A stretch of DNA of 43,985 nt from an uncultured beta proteobacterium (GTDB lineage Bacteria; Pseudomonadota; Gammaproteobacteria; Burkholderiales; SG8-41), in contig CAIZLW010000210.1 of NCBI GenBank assembly GCA_903933915.1, positions 1 through 43,985 on the forward strand, read 5' to 3'. How positions within the stretch are numbered: position 1 is the first letter of the stretch; the number at the start of each line of letters is the position of its first letter. Below are positions 35,887 through 43,985 of this stretch, one piece after another. A program made the translations under genes and the position numbers. Under the pieces are notes generated by a model. The model was not told where the DNA came from. It saw only the letters and a program-made list of their open reading frames with translations, and did no database searches.

Positions 35887-36435
35887 TTGATATCGCGGAC
35901 ACTTCCGATCAAAGCGGTTCTGTTGGCATTACTCGGCCTCAACGCCGCCGTTTATGCCTCGACCGGCCGCGTCACCGAAACCCTCGACGCCCTTGCCTGG
36001 TTTGTGTTGCTGTTGCTGTTCGAGCTTGAAACCCGTTGCCCGCAGTGGACCCGCATGCGGCGCAACACCCTGGTCCTCGACGGCCTGCGCCTGCTGGCGG
36101 CTGGCGCCATCGCCTGGGCCGCTACGGCCTTTGTACGGGAACGCGAGTGGCTGGATGCCGCGAATGCCTGGCTGTGGATCGGCGTCATCATCCTGCTGGA
36201 ACTGGAGGTGCGCCAACCTGCGTTGATCGCGCGCTGCCGGCGTGTAGCCATGGCGGCCGCGATCGCGCTGTACGGCGGATTAGCCGTGATCGCTGCAGCG
36301 TGGTTGATACAGGGCGAGTGGTTCGACGGTTACGACGCGGTGTTGTGGATCGCCGCGTTTGCAATGCTGGAACTGAATTTGCTGGGACGCATTCCCGGCG
36401 CGCCGGGGCCAGCCCCGGAAAAAATCAATAACTAA
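35887..36435 (+). CDS. Small uncharacterised inner-membrane protein
   Basis: 182 residues with four or five hydrophobic segments (AVLLALLGLNAAVYAS, ALAWFVLLLLFELE, GLRLLAAGAIAWAATAF, NAWLWIGVIILLELEV, ALYGGLAVIAAAWLIQ). I do not recognise a family. The pattern FELETR / LELEVR / MLELNL recurs at helix ends, suggesting an internal repeat of about 65 residues. The start is a TTG at 35887, and no better start was seen. It follows the symporter by 24 bp. Its stop lies within the AT-rich dispersed motif at 36426-36456. Confidence 0.65.
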   Translation: MISRTLPIKAVLLALLGLNAAVYASTGRVTETLDALAWFVLLLLFELETRCPQWTRMRRNTLVLDGLRLLAAGAIAWAATAFVREREWLDAANAWLWIGVIILLELEVRQPALIARCRRVAMAAAIALYGGLAVIAAAWLIQGEWFDGYDAVLWIAAFAMLELNLLGRIPGAPGPAPEKINN

Positions 36436-36456
36436 TTGTTTTTATTGATTATTTAT
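36426..36456 (-). repeat. AT-rich dispersed motif, site E, across two convergent stop codons
   Basis: On the minus strand CTATAAATAA precedes TCAATAAAAACAATTAGTTA (36448-36429). It supplies the TAA stop of the DHH-family gene on this strand and spans the TAA of the membrane-protein gene on the other. Confidence 0.7.
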
Positions 36457-37402
36457 AGGCGGCACGAAACGCGTCCGCAAACCGTCCCAGATCTTCAAGC
36501 GGCAGGCTGTTGATACCGGCCGCCGCCTGCCGGCCGCCGCCGCTGGTGAATCCTGCGCACAGAGTTTCGGCGCCGACCGGATTGCTGCGCGGCGCACGCA
36601 CGCTGACGACGTAACCGTCCGCCCTACTCACCAGCACGGCATGCGCCCGCTGCGGTTCCGCCTGCGCAAGACGGTTGCCGAACACGCCGTTGATGCGACG
36701 GCTCCACGCCGCATCGGGCAGCACGTACATCGCCGCCGCTTCAGTGGCGAATTCAGGCTGCACATCCTCGGCGCGCGCGATATCCTCGGCGCCGGCCTGC
36801 TTCAGTACTTCGAACACCGGCTCGTCAAAAATAAAATGTCGCGGATCGCGATAAGGTGCGATCAGCTGATACAGATCCGCCGGGGGATAATGCAGATCCT
36901 CAACACTCTCGCCATAGGCGTTGTAGTTGATCGCCTCGCCCAGTTCATGCAGGCGCGCGAGTTCGGTGTGATCGAGCTCCAGAGGTTGCGCGGCACGGAT
37001 CGCCGATTCAACCAGGTTGTCGCCAAATGCGGCCACCACCGCCCATAAGCGGTGGCGACCGGCAAGATGGCTGTCGACGATCAGGCTGGTGCAGATATCG
37101 GGCGCGGTATCGATGTGCGCGCGGAAGCCCGGATGCTGCGGCAGCTCGCCGGCGGCGTGATGGTCGAAATACTCGATGCTCGCGCCCAGCTGCAGCGCCC
37201 GCGCCACGGCGGCGGCATTGCTGCGCAGCGAAACATCGAGAATGGTCAGGCTGTCGCCCGGCTGCGCATCGACGCGCGCCACGAGGGCGATGTCGCGCTT
37301 GACGCCGGTGATCAGCTCGGCGTCGCGGGGTTCATCCAGCCGCAGCTGGTGCAGCGCGCAGATACCGTCGGCGTCGCCGTTGAAGATGTCGTAGAATTTC
37401 AT
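36449..37402 (-). CDS. DHH-family phosphoesterase-like protein
   Basis: 317 residues. Motifs of the DHH superfamily are present: FNGDADGICALHQL with the metal-binding DxD, ILDVSLRSN, and YFDHHAAGELP with the DHH triad. A DHHA1-like nucleic-acid or substrate-binding end, GFTSGGGRQAAAGI, is near the C-terminus. The family includes RecJ, nanoRNases and cyclic-dinucleotide phosphodiesterases, and the stand-alone form here cannot be assigned more precisely. It is divergent from the VanZ-family gene, with overlapping or nearly overlapping start regions. Confidence 0.8.
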   Translation of the reverse strand: MKFYDIFNGDADGICALHQLRLDEPRDAELITGVKRDIALVARVDAQPGDSLTILDVSLRSNAAAVARALQLGASIEYFDHHAAGELPQHPGFRAHIDTAPDICTSLIVDSHLAGRHRLWAVVAAFGDNLVESAIRAAQPLELDHTELARLHELGEAINYNAYGESVEDLHYPPADLYQLIAPYRDPRHFIFDEPVFEVLKQAGAEDIARAEDVQPEFATEAAAMYVLPDAAWSRRINGVFGNRLAQAEPQRAHAVLVSRADGYVVSVRAPRSNPVGAETLCAGFTSGGGRQAAAGINSLPLEDLGRFADAFRAAYK

Positions 37403-37431
37403 GAATGATGCCGGATTACACAGCGGGTGCC

Positions 37432-38526
37432 ATGCCGCACGATTTCCGGTCGCGCGGATATCGCGTCGCTGCCATGGCGGCGCTAGCTTACAGTCTGGTG
37501 ATCATCTATGCCAGCCTGCAGCCTTTCACCGGCTGGCGCACGGAAACCCTGCCGTTTGGCGCCTTTTTGTTCGCACCGTGGCCGCGCTGGATCAGCCTCG
37601 AGGACGTCGGCTTCAATTTCGCCGCATACCTGCCGCTGGGTTTTCTGCTGGCGCTGGCACTGTGCGCGCGCCTGCACCCACGCAATGCCGTGTTGCTGGC
37701 GATCATCGCCTGCGCCACGCTGAGCGTCGTACTCGAATCGGCCCAGCAATACCTGCCAGTACGCATTGCGTCAGCCGTTGACCTGCTGGTCAATGCCTGC
37801 GGCGGCATGGTCGGCGCGCTGATTGCGCCGCTGTTCGCGCCGGGCCACCGCTTCGGCGGAAGACTGGCATTGCTGCGCAACCGCTGGTTTATCGACGGGC
37901 CGCGGGGTGATGCCGTGCTGCTGCTCGCCGGATTGTGGCTGCTGACCCAGTTACATGCGGCACCGATCAATATGGGCAACGGCGACCTGCGCGCCAGTCT
38001 CGCGCTGGTTGCGCGGTTTGCCTATACGCCGGAATCGTACCGTTACGCCGAAGCCGGCGTGGTGATGCTCAGCATCGCGGCGCTCGGTCTGCTGCTGGGC
38101 AGCGTGGCACGCAACATCGGATCGGGTTACTGGCGCATGTTTACACTGTTCATCGCCGGCGCCTGTGTGCTGAAAACCCTGGCGGCGTGGCTGATCCTGC
38201 GCACGGCAACGCCCTGGAACTGGCTGACCCCGGGCTTTGTCATGGGACTCGCTGCAGCGATCATGCTGTTGCTGGTATTCGTCCGCCTGCCGCAGCGGGG
38301 ACGCGGTTTTGCCGCCTTGCTGGCGCTGATCGCCGCCGTGGTACTGGTCAACTGCACGCCGGAAAACCCTTACCGCAGCCTGCCCGTTCATCTGTTACCG
38401 GGGCGGGTCGGTCATTTCCTCAGCTTTACCAGCATCAGCCGTGCGCTATCCGATCTCTGGCCGTTACTGACCCTGCTGTTCCTGCTGGTCAGCCTGCCGG
38501 TGCGCTATGCCTCGGACCGCCGCTGA
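37432..38526 (+). CDS. VanZ-family membrane protein
   Basis: About 364 residues with eight or more membrane segments. The VanZ core covers the first 125 (AALAYSLVIIYASLQPF, DVGFNFAAYLPLGFLLALAL, RIASAVDLLVNACGGMVGAL). The C-terminal half is a second set of helices of unknown role. VanZ proteins are linked to teicoplanin resistance in some Gram-positives but are uncharacterised in most bacteria. An upstream in-frame ATG at 37405 lies only two bases from the divergent DHH gene start, so the ATG at 37432 is preferred, with weak support. Confidence 0.78.
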   Translation: MPHDFRSRGYRVAAMAALAYSLVIIYASLQPFTGWRTETLPFGAFLFAPWPRWISLEDVGFNFAAYLPLGFLLALALCARLHPRNAVLLAIIACATLSVVLESAQQYLPVRIASAVDLLVNACGGMVGALIAPLFAPGHRFGGRLALLRNRWFIDGPRGDAVLLLAGLWLLTQLHAAPINMGNGDLRASLALVARFAYTPESYRYAEAGVVMLSIAALGLLLGSVARNIGSGYWRMFTLFIAGACVLKTLAAWLILRTATPWNWLTPGFVMGLAAAIMLLLVFVRLPQRGRGFAALLALIAAVVLVNCTPENPYRSLPVHLLPGRVGHFLSFTSISRALSDLWPLLTLLFLLVSLPVRYASDRR

Positions 38527-38540
38527 ACCCGGAGAACCGC

Positions 38541-38903
38541 ATGCCCGCTAAACGCCCTGCCACATTATCCAGCCTGCGCGGCGATCTGCGCCGTTTTGCC
38601 GAAGTCCGCGAATGGCAGCAATTTCATACGCCAAAGAATCTCGCGATGGCGTTGAGCGTTGAAGCCGCTGAACTGCTGGAGTGCTTTCAGTGGCTGACGC
38701 CCGAACAATGCGCCGCACTCAACGCCACCGACCGACGCGCCGTGGAAGAGGAAGCCGCCGATGTGCTGCTGTACCTGCTGCGGTTGACCGATGTCATGGG
38801 CATCGACCTGCTGCAGGCGGCACAGCGCAAGATGAAACTCAATGCGCGCAAATACCCGGTGGCGCTGTCGCGCGGCTCCGCGCGCAAGTATTCCCGACGG
38901 TGA
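38541..38903 (+). CDS. MazG-like nucleotide pyrophosphohydrolase
   Basis: 120 residues. It shows the all-alpha NTP pyrophosphatase pattern FHTPKNLAMALSVEAAELLECFQW and EEEAADVLLYLLRLTDVMGID, with the EExxE/ExxD metal-binding residues. Members of this small dimeric form hydrolyse non-canonical or excess (d)NTPs such as dCTP analogues. The ATG at 38541 has GGAG seven bases upstream, 14 bp after the VanZ stop. The frame is open far upstream, but that region overlaps the VanZ gene and is not this protein. Confidence 0.88.
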   Translation: MPAKRPATLSSLRGDLRRFAEVREWQQFHTPKNLAMALSVEAAELLECFQWLTPEQCAALNATDRRAVEEEAADVLLYLLRLTDVMGIDLLQAAQRKMKLNARKYPVALSRGSARKYSRR

Positions 38904-38982
38904 TTCAGGTGCAGCGCGGTTATAATCCGCACTCCGCCGCACCGCGGCCCTGAATCCCGCCCTATTCCCGCGCCACACCCCG

Positions 38983-39291
38983 ATGAACCATTTCAAGCAT
39001 CACGTATTTTTCTGCTGCAATCAGCGCGAACCCGGTGCGAATTGCTGCAACAATCATGGCGCGCAGGATCTGCGCGACTACGCCAAGAACAAGGTCAAGG
39101 CGCTGGGACTCGCGGGTGAAGGCAAGGTGCGCATCAATCAGGCCGGCTGCCTGGATCGCTGCGACAAGGGTCCGGTGCTGGTGGTTTATCCCGAAGCCGT
39201 CTGGTACACCTATATTGACCGCGAAGACATCGACGAGATCGTCACCGAACATTTGCAGCACGGCCGTGTGGTCGAACGACTGAAGATCTGA
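38983..39291 (+). CDS. (2Fe-2S) thioredoxin-like ferredoxin
   Basis: 102 residues. Four cysteines sit in the thioredoxin-like ferredoxin arrangement: FFCCNQREPGANCC near the N-terminus and AGCLDRCDKGPVLVVYPE near residue 60. The family carries a 2Fe-2S cluster and is often an electron carrier or an assembly-linked protein. It lies downstream of the MazG-like gene, and TATAAT at about 38920-38925 suggests its own promoter. It is probably soluble and cytoplasmic. Confidence 0.9.
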   Translation: MNHFKHHVFFCCNQREPGANCCNNHGAQDLRDYAKNKVKALGLAGEGKVRINQAGCLDRCDKGPVLVVYPEAVWYTYIDREDIDEIVTEHLQHGRVVERLKI

Positions 39292-39333
39292 GCCGCGCCG
39301 GCTCCTGTAACCAACCGCTACACGCATCGCCCG

Positions 39334-39966
39334 ATGACCGCTACCGAACTCCGCCCGATGCCGCCCTCGACGCTGGAACGCCTTGTCATTGACGGGCCCG
39401 CAGGCGCGCTTGAAACCGATCTCAACGACCCCGGCCTGCCGCGGCGCGGCATCGCACTGATCGCGCATCCCAATCCGGTGCAGGGCGGCAGCAAGGACAA
39501 CAAAGTCGTCACCACACTCGCCAAAACGCTGTTTGGCCTGGGTTATGTGGTCATCCGCCCCAACTTCCGCGGCGTCGGCTCCAGTGCCGGCGTGTTTGAT
39601 CAGGGCACTGGTGAAACCGACGACCTGGTTGCTGTCATCCGCTACGCCAAGGGGCGTTTCGGCGAACTGCCGCTGCTGCTGGCGGGGTTTTCGTTCGGCG
39701 CCTTCGTGCAGACCCGCGTCGCCCAGCAGGTGACGGCGGAGCGGTTGGTGCTGGTCGGTCCTGCGGTGAACCGTTTCCCGGCGGCCACCGTGCCGGCGAA
39801 CACGCTGGTTGTCCACGGCGAGCACGATGAAGTCGTGCCTCTCGCCGCAGTACTCGACTGGGCGCGGCCGCAGCACCTGCCGCTGGTCGTCGTTCCCGGC
39901 GGCGAACACTTTTTTCACGGCCGCCTGCATCTGCTCGCGCAGATCGTGCGCGCGCATTGCGTGTGA
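39334..39966 (+). CDS. Alpha/beta-hydrolase-fold protein
   Basis: 210 residues. The hydrolase landmarks are [15 protein letters not shown] after the first strands, [12 protein letters not shown], the nucleophile elbow GFSFGAF, the acid in HGEHDEVVP and the catalytic His in [10 protein letters not shown]. The sequence fits the COG2945-type small dienelactone-hydrolase-like group without known substrate. It overlaps the next ABC gene at GTGA (39963-39966), so the pair is coupled in translation. Confidence 0.87.
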   Translation: MTATELRPMPPSTLERLVIDGPAGALETDLNDPGLPRRGIALIAHPNPVQGGSKDNKVVTTLAKTLFGLGYVVIRPNFRGVGSSAGVFDQGTGETDDLVAVIRYAKGRFGELPLLLAGFSFGAFVQTRVAQQVTAERLVLVGPAVNRFPAATVPANTLVVHGEHDEVVPLAAVLDWARPQHLPLVVVPGGEHFFHGRLHLLAQIVRAHCV

Positions 39967-40883
39967 ACCCGGCATCCCCTCTCATCGCAACGGGACTGCG
40001 CAAGTCTTACGGCGTGAATGAAGTCGTCTGCGGCGTCGATCTGGCGCTGCAACCTGGAGAATGTTTCGGCCTGCTCGGCCCCAACGGCGCGGGCAAGACC
40101 ACAACACTGCGCCTGTGCCTGGGCCTCACCGCGCCCGACGGCGGCAGCATCCGCGTGCTCGGCCATGACGTGCCGCGCGAAGGACGCGAAGCCCGGCGGC
40201 GCATCGGCGTGGTGCCGCAATTCGACAACCTCGATCCCGACTTCACCGTCCGCGAGAATCTGCGCGTGTTCGGCCGTTATTTCGACATCGACAACACCAC
40301 ACTGCAGGCGCGCATCCCCGCGCTGCTCGAATTCGCCGGACTGTCCAGCCGCGCCGATACCCGCATCCAGACGCTGTCCGGCGGCATGAAACGCCGGCTG
40401 ACGCTGGCCCGCGCGCTGATCAATGACCCTGAATTGCTGTTCCTTGATGAACCGACGACCGGACTGGATCCGCAGGCGCGACATGTGATCTGGGAACGCC
40501 TGCGCAACCTGCTGAAACAGGGCAAGACGCTGCTGCTGACCACGCACTTCATGGAAGAAGCGGAGCGCCTTTGCAGCCGCATCGCGATCATGGATCACGG
40601 CAAGATCATCACCGGCGGCGAACCGCGTGCGCTGATCGCCCAGCATGTCGAACCGCATGTGGTCGAAGTCTACGGCGAAGGCGTGCAGGAATGGGCTGAT
40701 GCCTGCGGCCGCCGCCATGCCGAGCGCTGTGAAATCACCGGCGAAACCCTGTTCTGCTACACGCGCGATCCGGCGCCGCTGATCGCCGACCTCGACCGCC
40801 GCGGCGACCTGCGATATCTGCACCGCCGCGCCAATATCGAAGACGTGTTCCTGAAACTGACCGGGCGCGACCTCCGGGACTGA
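39963..40883 (+). CDS. NodI-like ABC transporter ATP-binding protein
   Basis: 306 residues. Walker [11 protein letters not shown], signature LSGGMKRRL, Walker [14 protein letters not shown] and the switch His in [14 protein letters not shown] are all present. The C-terminal [11 protein letters not shown] and [23 protein letters not shown] match the NodI/DRA-type exporters. I prefer the GTG at 39963, which overlaps the hydrolase stop. It works with the permease that starts two bases after its stop. The exported substrate is unknown, since NodI-type names reflect sequence rather than proven nodulation function. Confidence 0.92.
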   Translation: MNPASPLIATGLRKSYGVNEVVCGVDLALQPGECFGLLGPNGAGKTTTLRLCLGLTAPDGGSIRVLGHDVPREGREARRRIGVVPQFDNLDPDFTVRENLRVFGRYFDIDNTTLQARIPALLEFAGLSSRADTRIQTLSGGMKRRLTLARALINDPELLFLDEPTTGLDPQARHVIWERLRNLLKQGKTLLLTTHFMEEAERLCSRIAIMDHGKIITGGEPRALIAQHVEPHVVEVYGEGVQEWADACGRRHAERCEITGETLFCYTRDPAPLIADLDRRGDLRYLHRRANIEDVFLKLTGRDLRD

Positions 40884-40884
40884 T

Positions 40885-41670
40885 ATGCCTGCAAAATACT
40901 GGTCTCCACCCCGACTGAGCCTGCGCTTTCTCCACGTCTGGCGGCGCAACCTGCTGGTCTGGCGCACGCTGGCGATCCCGTCGATGCTCGGCAATCTCGC
41001 CGATCCGCTGCTCTACATGTTTGGCCTGGGATACGGACTGGGCCGCATGCTCGAAGACGTCGGCGGCATGTCGTACATCGCCTTTCTGGCCGCCGGCGTG
41101 ATCTGCTCCAGCACGATGATGAGCGCCTCGTTCGAATCCATGTATTCGGCGTTCTCGCGCATGCACATGCAGAAAACCTGGGATGCCATTCTCAATGCGC
41201 CGCTGACGCTCGACGACGTGCTGCTGGGCGAATGGGTGTGGTCGGCCAGCAAGAGTTTTCTCTCCGGCAGCGCGGTGCTGATCGTCGCCGCTTTGCTCGG
41301 CCTGGTACCTTCACCGCTGGCAATTGCGGTGATTCCGCTGATTTTCCTCACCGGCCTCGCTTTTGCCGGACTGGGCCTGATCATGACCGCGCTGTCGCCG
41401 AGTTATGACTTTTTCATGTACTACTTCACGCTGTGCGTGACGCCGATGATGCTGTTGTGCGGCGTATTCTTCCCGCTCCACGAACTGCCTGCGCCGGCAC
41501 AGCTGCTGGCGCAGGCACTGCCGCTGACCCACGCGGTCGCGCTGGCCCGCCCGCTGGTCAACGGAACCGTGCCGCCCACATGGCTGCTGCACATCGCGGT
41601 GCTCGCGGCATACGCGGCCGGCAGCGCCTATATTGCGCTGGCGCTGACCCGGCGCCGGCTTCTGCAGTAA
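40885..41670 (+). CDS. NodJ-like ABC-2 type permease
   Basis: 261 residues with six predicted membrane segments, including LADPLLYMFGLGYGLG, FLSGSAVLIVAALLGL, IPLIFLTGLAFAGLGLIM and VTPMMLLCGVFFPL. The C-terminal LPLTHAVALARPLVNG is the conserved ABC-2 end. It is the partner of the ATP-binding protein encoded just upstream, and together they form a NodIJ-type exporter. Confidence 0.92.
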   Translation: MPAKYWSPPRLSLRFLHVWRRNLLVWRTLAIPSMLGNLADPLLYMFGLGYGLGRMLEDVGGMSYIAFLAAGVICSSTMMSASFESMYSAFSRMHMQKTWDAILNAPLTLDDVLLGEWVWSASKSFLSGSAVLIVAALLGLVPSPLAIAVIPLIFLTGLAFAGLGLIMTALSPSYDFFMYYFTLCVTPMMLLCGVFFPLHELPAPAQLLAQALPLTHAVALARPLVNGTVPPTWLLHIAVLAAYAAGSAYIALALTRRRLLQ

Positions 41671-41680
41671 CATCGGCATC

Positions 41681-42091
41681 ATGCTCTGGGTCAAAATATT
41701 CCATCTGCTGTTTGTGATCTCGTGGTTCGCGGGGCTGTTCTATATGCCGCGCATCCTGGTCAATCTGGCGATGGAACAAAACGATGCCGCGTATGCACGC
41801 CTGCTGCTGATGGCGCGCAAGCTTTATCGCTTCATGACCCTGATTGCGGTGCCGGCGCTGGTGTTCGGCCTGTGGCTGTGGCTGGGCTACGGCATCAGCG
41901 GTGGCTGGCTGCACGCCAAACTGGTGCTGGTGGTGGTGCTGATCGGCTACCATCACGCCTGCGGCAGCCTGTTGCGAAAATTCGAACAGAAACGCAATGC
42001 GCGCTCTCATGTCTGGTTCCGCTGGTTCAACGAGGTACCGGTGCTGGTGCTGCTGGCCACGCTGATCCTCGTCGTGCTGAAACCGTTCTGA
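41681..42091 (+). CDS. HemJ/CopD-like membrane protein
   Basis: 136 residues with four helices. The family pattern is clear: LWVKIFHLLFVISWFAGLFY, PRILVNLAM, LYRFMTLIAVPALVFG, LHAKLVLVVVLIGYHH and HVWFRWFNEVPVLVLL. The histidines at the first helix and in LHAKL and GYHH match HemJ, a proposed protoporphyrinogen oxidase of heme synthesis. The related CopD proteins act in copper handling, so the assignment to HemJ is likely but not certain. It follows nodJ by ten bases. Confidence 0.8.
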   Translation: MLWVKIFHLLFVISWFAGLFYMPRILVNLAMEQNDAAYARLLLMARKLYRFMTLIAVPALVFGLWLWLGYGISGGWLHAKLVLVVVLIGYHHACGSLLRKFEQKRNARSHVWFRWFNEVPVLVLLATLILVVLKPF

Positions 42092-42096
42092 TTCCC

Positions 42097-42480
42097 ATGA
42101 TCCGCTTCACCACAACACTCGCGCTTCTGCTGGCACTGACGCCCGCCTGCGCGGCCGAAGCGCGCATCATCGTGCAGCAGTCGCCGCTGGCGGGATTCCA
42201 GTATTACGACGGCAAGGTGCTGTGGGACAACATGCGTGTCGGTGACACGCTGACACTGGTGCGCGAGCCGCAGAATCCGCACGATACCAACGCGGTGCGC
42301 GTTGACTGGAATGGCCAGTCACTGGGTTATGTTCCCCGCCGCGACAACCGCGATGTCGCGCGGCAGCTCGACCGCGGCACACCCGTACAGGCGCGCATCG
42401 TAAACCTGAAGGAAGCACGCAATCCGTGGCAGCGCGTCGAATATGAAATCTTTGTTGACCTGCCCGTTACCCGGCCCTGA
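42097..42480 (+). CDS. Exported HIRAN-domain protein
   Basis: 127 residues. The N-terminus MIRFTTTLALLLALTPACAA reads as a signal peptide with a likely cleavage after AEA or CAA. The remainder is a single HIRAN domain: FQYYDGKVLWDNMRVGDTL, EPQNPHDTNAVRVDW and LGYVPRRDN. In helicases HIRAN binds DNA 3' ends, but small bacterial stand-alone forms with an export signal have no established function. The ATG at 42097 lies five bases after the HemJ-like stop. Confidence 0.82.
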   Translation: MIRFTTTLALLLALTPACAAEARIIVQQSPLAGFQYYDGKVLWDNMRVGDTLTLVREPQNPHDTNAVRVDWNGQSLGYVPRRDNRDVARQLDRGTPVQARIVNLKEARNPWQRVEYEIFVDLPVTRP

Positions 42481-42481
42481 C

Positions 42482-43639
42482 ATGGAACAATTTTTCGCCA
42501 CCTGTCCGCGCGGTCTCGAAGGCGTGCTCGCCGACGAACTGAAAGCGCTCGGTGCCGCTGACATCCAAGCCGCCGACGGCGGCACCGGCTTCAGCGGACC
42601 GTATGCGCTGTGCCGCCGCGTCAATCTCGAAAGCCGCATCGCCAGCCGCGTGTTATGGCGGATCGGCCACTGCAGCTACCGCAGCGAGAACGACATTTTT
42701 AATGCGGCGAAAAAAATCCGCTGGGCCCATTGGTTCGGCCCGAAACAGACCATCCGCGTCGACACCGCCGCGATCAGAAGCCCGCTGCAGAGCATCGACT
42801 TTGTCACGCTGCGCGTCAAAGACGCTGTGTGCGATGTGCTGCGAGACAGCGAAGGCCTGCGCCCCGATGTCGACACTCGCGCGCCTGACGTGCGCATCCA
42901 TGTGTTCCTGACCCGTGACGATGCGGTGTTTTATCTCGACACTTCGGGTGATGCGCTGTTCAAGCGCGGCTGGCGTATGGCCGCCGGTGAGGCGCCGCTG
43001 CGCGAGAACCTCGCCGCGGGCATTCTCAAACTCGCCGGCTGGACGCCGGAGCAACCACTGCTCGATCCGATGTGCGGCAGCGGCACCTTCCTCGTCGAAG
43101 CTGCACTGATGGCGCGCAACCGCGCACCGGGTCTGGGTCGCAGCTTCGGTTTCGAAAAGCTGCGCAACCATGACGCCAAAGACTGGGCTTCACTGCGCGA
43201 GCAGGCTGCAGCCCGTGAAAATAAGTCAATAAAAACAGATATTTACGGTTACGACCGCAGCGGTGACGCGATCGCCATCGCCACCCGCAACATAGAGGCT
43301 CTGGGACTGGAGGCGCAGATTGCGCTGAAGCAATGCAGTTTCGAAGACTCGAAAGCGCCAGTCGCTGCGGGTCTGCTGATCACCAATCCGCCCTACGGCG
43401 TGCGCATGGAAGAACTCGATGACCTCGCGGACTGGTATCCAAAAGTCGGCGATGTGCTGAAACAACGTTATGCCGGCTGGACCGCCTTCATCCTCACCGG
43501 CGATCTGCGCATCGCCAAGCTGATCGGATTAAAACCGTCCAAACGCACACCGCTGTTCAATGGCGCGCTGGAGTGCCGTCTGTTCCGCTTCGAAATGGTG
43601 GCTGGCTTCATGCGCAAGGACCCACCGCCCCAACCCTAG
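42482..43639 (+). CDS. rlmL: THUMP-domain class I SAM RNA methyltransferase (RlmL-type)
   Basis: 385 residues. It opens with EQFFATCPRGLEGVLADEL, the THUMP/ferredoxin-like N-terminal part, and continues through the methyltransferase fold with DPMCGSGTFLVEAALMA, TNPPYGVRM and GWTAFILTGDLRI. It corresponds to the RlmL half of E. coli RlmKL, which makes m2G2445 in 23S rRNA. The RlmK half is missing. The ATG at 42482 begins just after the HIRAN stop. The AT-rich motif at 43217-43246 lies within it and encodes ENKSIKTDIYGY. Confidence 0.88.
   Translation: MEQFFATCPRGLEGVLADELKALGAADIQAADGGTGFSGPYALCRRVNLESRIASRVLWRIGHCSYRSENDIFNAAKKIRWAHWFGPKQTIRVDTAAIRSPLQSIDFVTLRVKDAVCDVLRDSEGLRPDVDTRAPDVRIHVFLTRDDAVFYLDTSGDALFKRGWRMAAGEAPLRENLAAGILKLAGWTPEQPLLDPMCGSGTFLVEAALMARNRAPGLGRSFGFEKLRNHDAKDWASLREQAAARENKSIKTDIYGYDRSGDAIAIATRNIEALGLEAQIALKQCSFEDSKAPVAAGLLITNPPYGVRMEELDDLADWYPKVGDVLKQRYAGWTAFILTGDLRIAKLIGLKPSKRTPLFNGALECRLFRFEMVAGFMRKDPPPQP
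43217..43246 (+). repeat. AT-rich dispersed motif, site F, inside the RlmL-type gene
   Basis: GAAAATAAG followed by TCAATAAAAACAGATATTTA (43226-43245), in frame and in sense orientation. The AT-rich codons contrast with the GC-rich codons on both sides. Confidence 0.65.
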
Positions 43640-43985
43640 CCGCGCAGTACGCGCACGATCAGTGACGTGCCGATCAGCAGCAGCATCACGCTGATGATCT
43701 TCAGCAGCGACTCGCGCGACACCTGAAGCTGGATGCGATGCCCCGCCCACAATCCGCCCAGCGCAAACGGCAGCAGCATCACCGCGCCGATGATGCGGTC
43801 GGCAAAAAACAGGCCGCCGGCGAGGAACACCAGTGCGCGGATCGACGTCGACAGCAGCACCATGTTTGACAGCGTTGCGCGCAGCACCGCCTTGTCGGGC
43901 AAGCGGCGTGTCAGATAGACCGCGTAGGGCGGCGCACCGACGCCAAACAGCGTTCCGGCAGCGCCGCCGCAAAATCCGGAAATCA
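43636..43985 (-). CDS. TauE/SafE-family sulfite exporter-like permease (partial)
   Basis: The C-terminal 115 residues or so, starting ISGFCGGAAGTLFGVGAPPY and continuing through TLSNMVLLSTSIRALVFLAGG, VMLLPFALGGLWAGHRIQ and the last helix ISVMLLLIGTSLIVRVLRG. The GxxGTLFGxGAPPY stretch is typical of TauE/SafE permeases, which export sulfite or related organic acids. The N-terminal part lies outside the window. Its stop shares the palindrome CTAG (43636-43639) with the stop of the RlmL-type gene on the other strand. Confidence 0.85.
   Translation of the reverse strand, partial: ISGFCGGAAGTLFGVGAPPYAVYLTRRLPDKAVLRATLSNMVLLSTSIRALVFLAGGLFFADRIIGAVMLLPFALGGLWAGHRIQLQVSRESLLKIISVMLLLIGTSLIVRVLRG

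Noticed and set aside
36825..36841. TCAAAAATAAAATG as a further motif copy
   Set aside because: It lacks the AAAAACA core in register and lies in ordinary coding sequence of the DHH gene.

Overview
The window is a GC-rich (with strongly GC-biased third codon positions) stretch of a Gram-negative chromosome, most likely a betaproteobacterium (inference). The supporting content is a 16-strand-type porin ending in Phe, a PhoR/PhoB pair with a Pho box, a DUF971-ubiE-Tim44-ubiJ-ubiB ubiquinone operon, a large DUF3683/FAD/Fe-S fusion protein, NodI/NodJ-type ABC genes and a HemJ-like protein. No rRNA, tRNA, CRISPR array, intact insertion sequence or prophage was seen.

Layout. 1-3200: the tail of a histone H1-like gene with a strong terminator, an ECF sigma/anti-sigma pair and an MgtE magnesium transporter. 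3387-14666: an accessory-looking block rich in glycosyltransferases. It holds one GT41 (O-GlcNAc transferase-like) TPR protein, three further TPR proteins with a related C-terminal glycosyltransferase-like domain, one GT-A glycosyltransferase with a DxD motif, a Cys-rich YkgJ-like protein and, on the other strand, the porin. A 168-bp MITE-like element with inverted ends and a CTAA duplication sits between two of these genes. 14686-20681: an aldo/keto reductase with a heptanucleotide array against its start codon, a VapBC-type toxin-antitoxin pair, an FAH-family hydrolase, a small methyltransferase, two unexplained short ORFs, a fused glycosyltransferase-methyltransferase and a YqaA-type membrane protein. 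20780-27788: the DUF3683 flavo/Fe-S protein, an unrecognised 520-residue protein, a DUF2817 peptidase-like protein and a HIT protein. 27833-29964: phoR, phoB and their Pho-box promoter. 30073-36435: the ubiquinone operon, a sodium/solute symporter with a His-rich tail and a small membrane protein. 36449-43985: DHH phosphoesterase, VanZ protein, MazG-like pyrophosphohydrolase, 2Fe-2S ferredoxin, alpha/beta hydrolase, NodIJ-type exporter, HemJ-like protein, exported HIRAN protein, RlmL-like methyltransferase and the end of a TauE/SafE protein.

Two things stand out. First, the glycosylation-type block around 3.4-20 kb, with four different TPR-glycosyltransferase proteins, suggests a protein glycosylation system whose target is not visible here. 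Second, an AT-rich motif of about 22-30 bp (core TCAATAAAAACAAATA) recurs seven times on both strands in otherwise GC-rich DNA. It occurs against start codons of two glycosyltransferase genes that lack a Shine-Dalgarno sequence, across a stop codon, and inside the coding sequence of two conserved genes. I do not recognise it as a described element.
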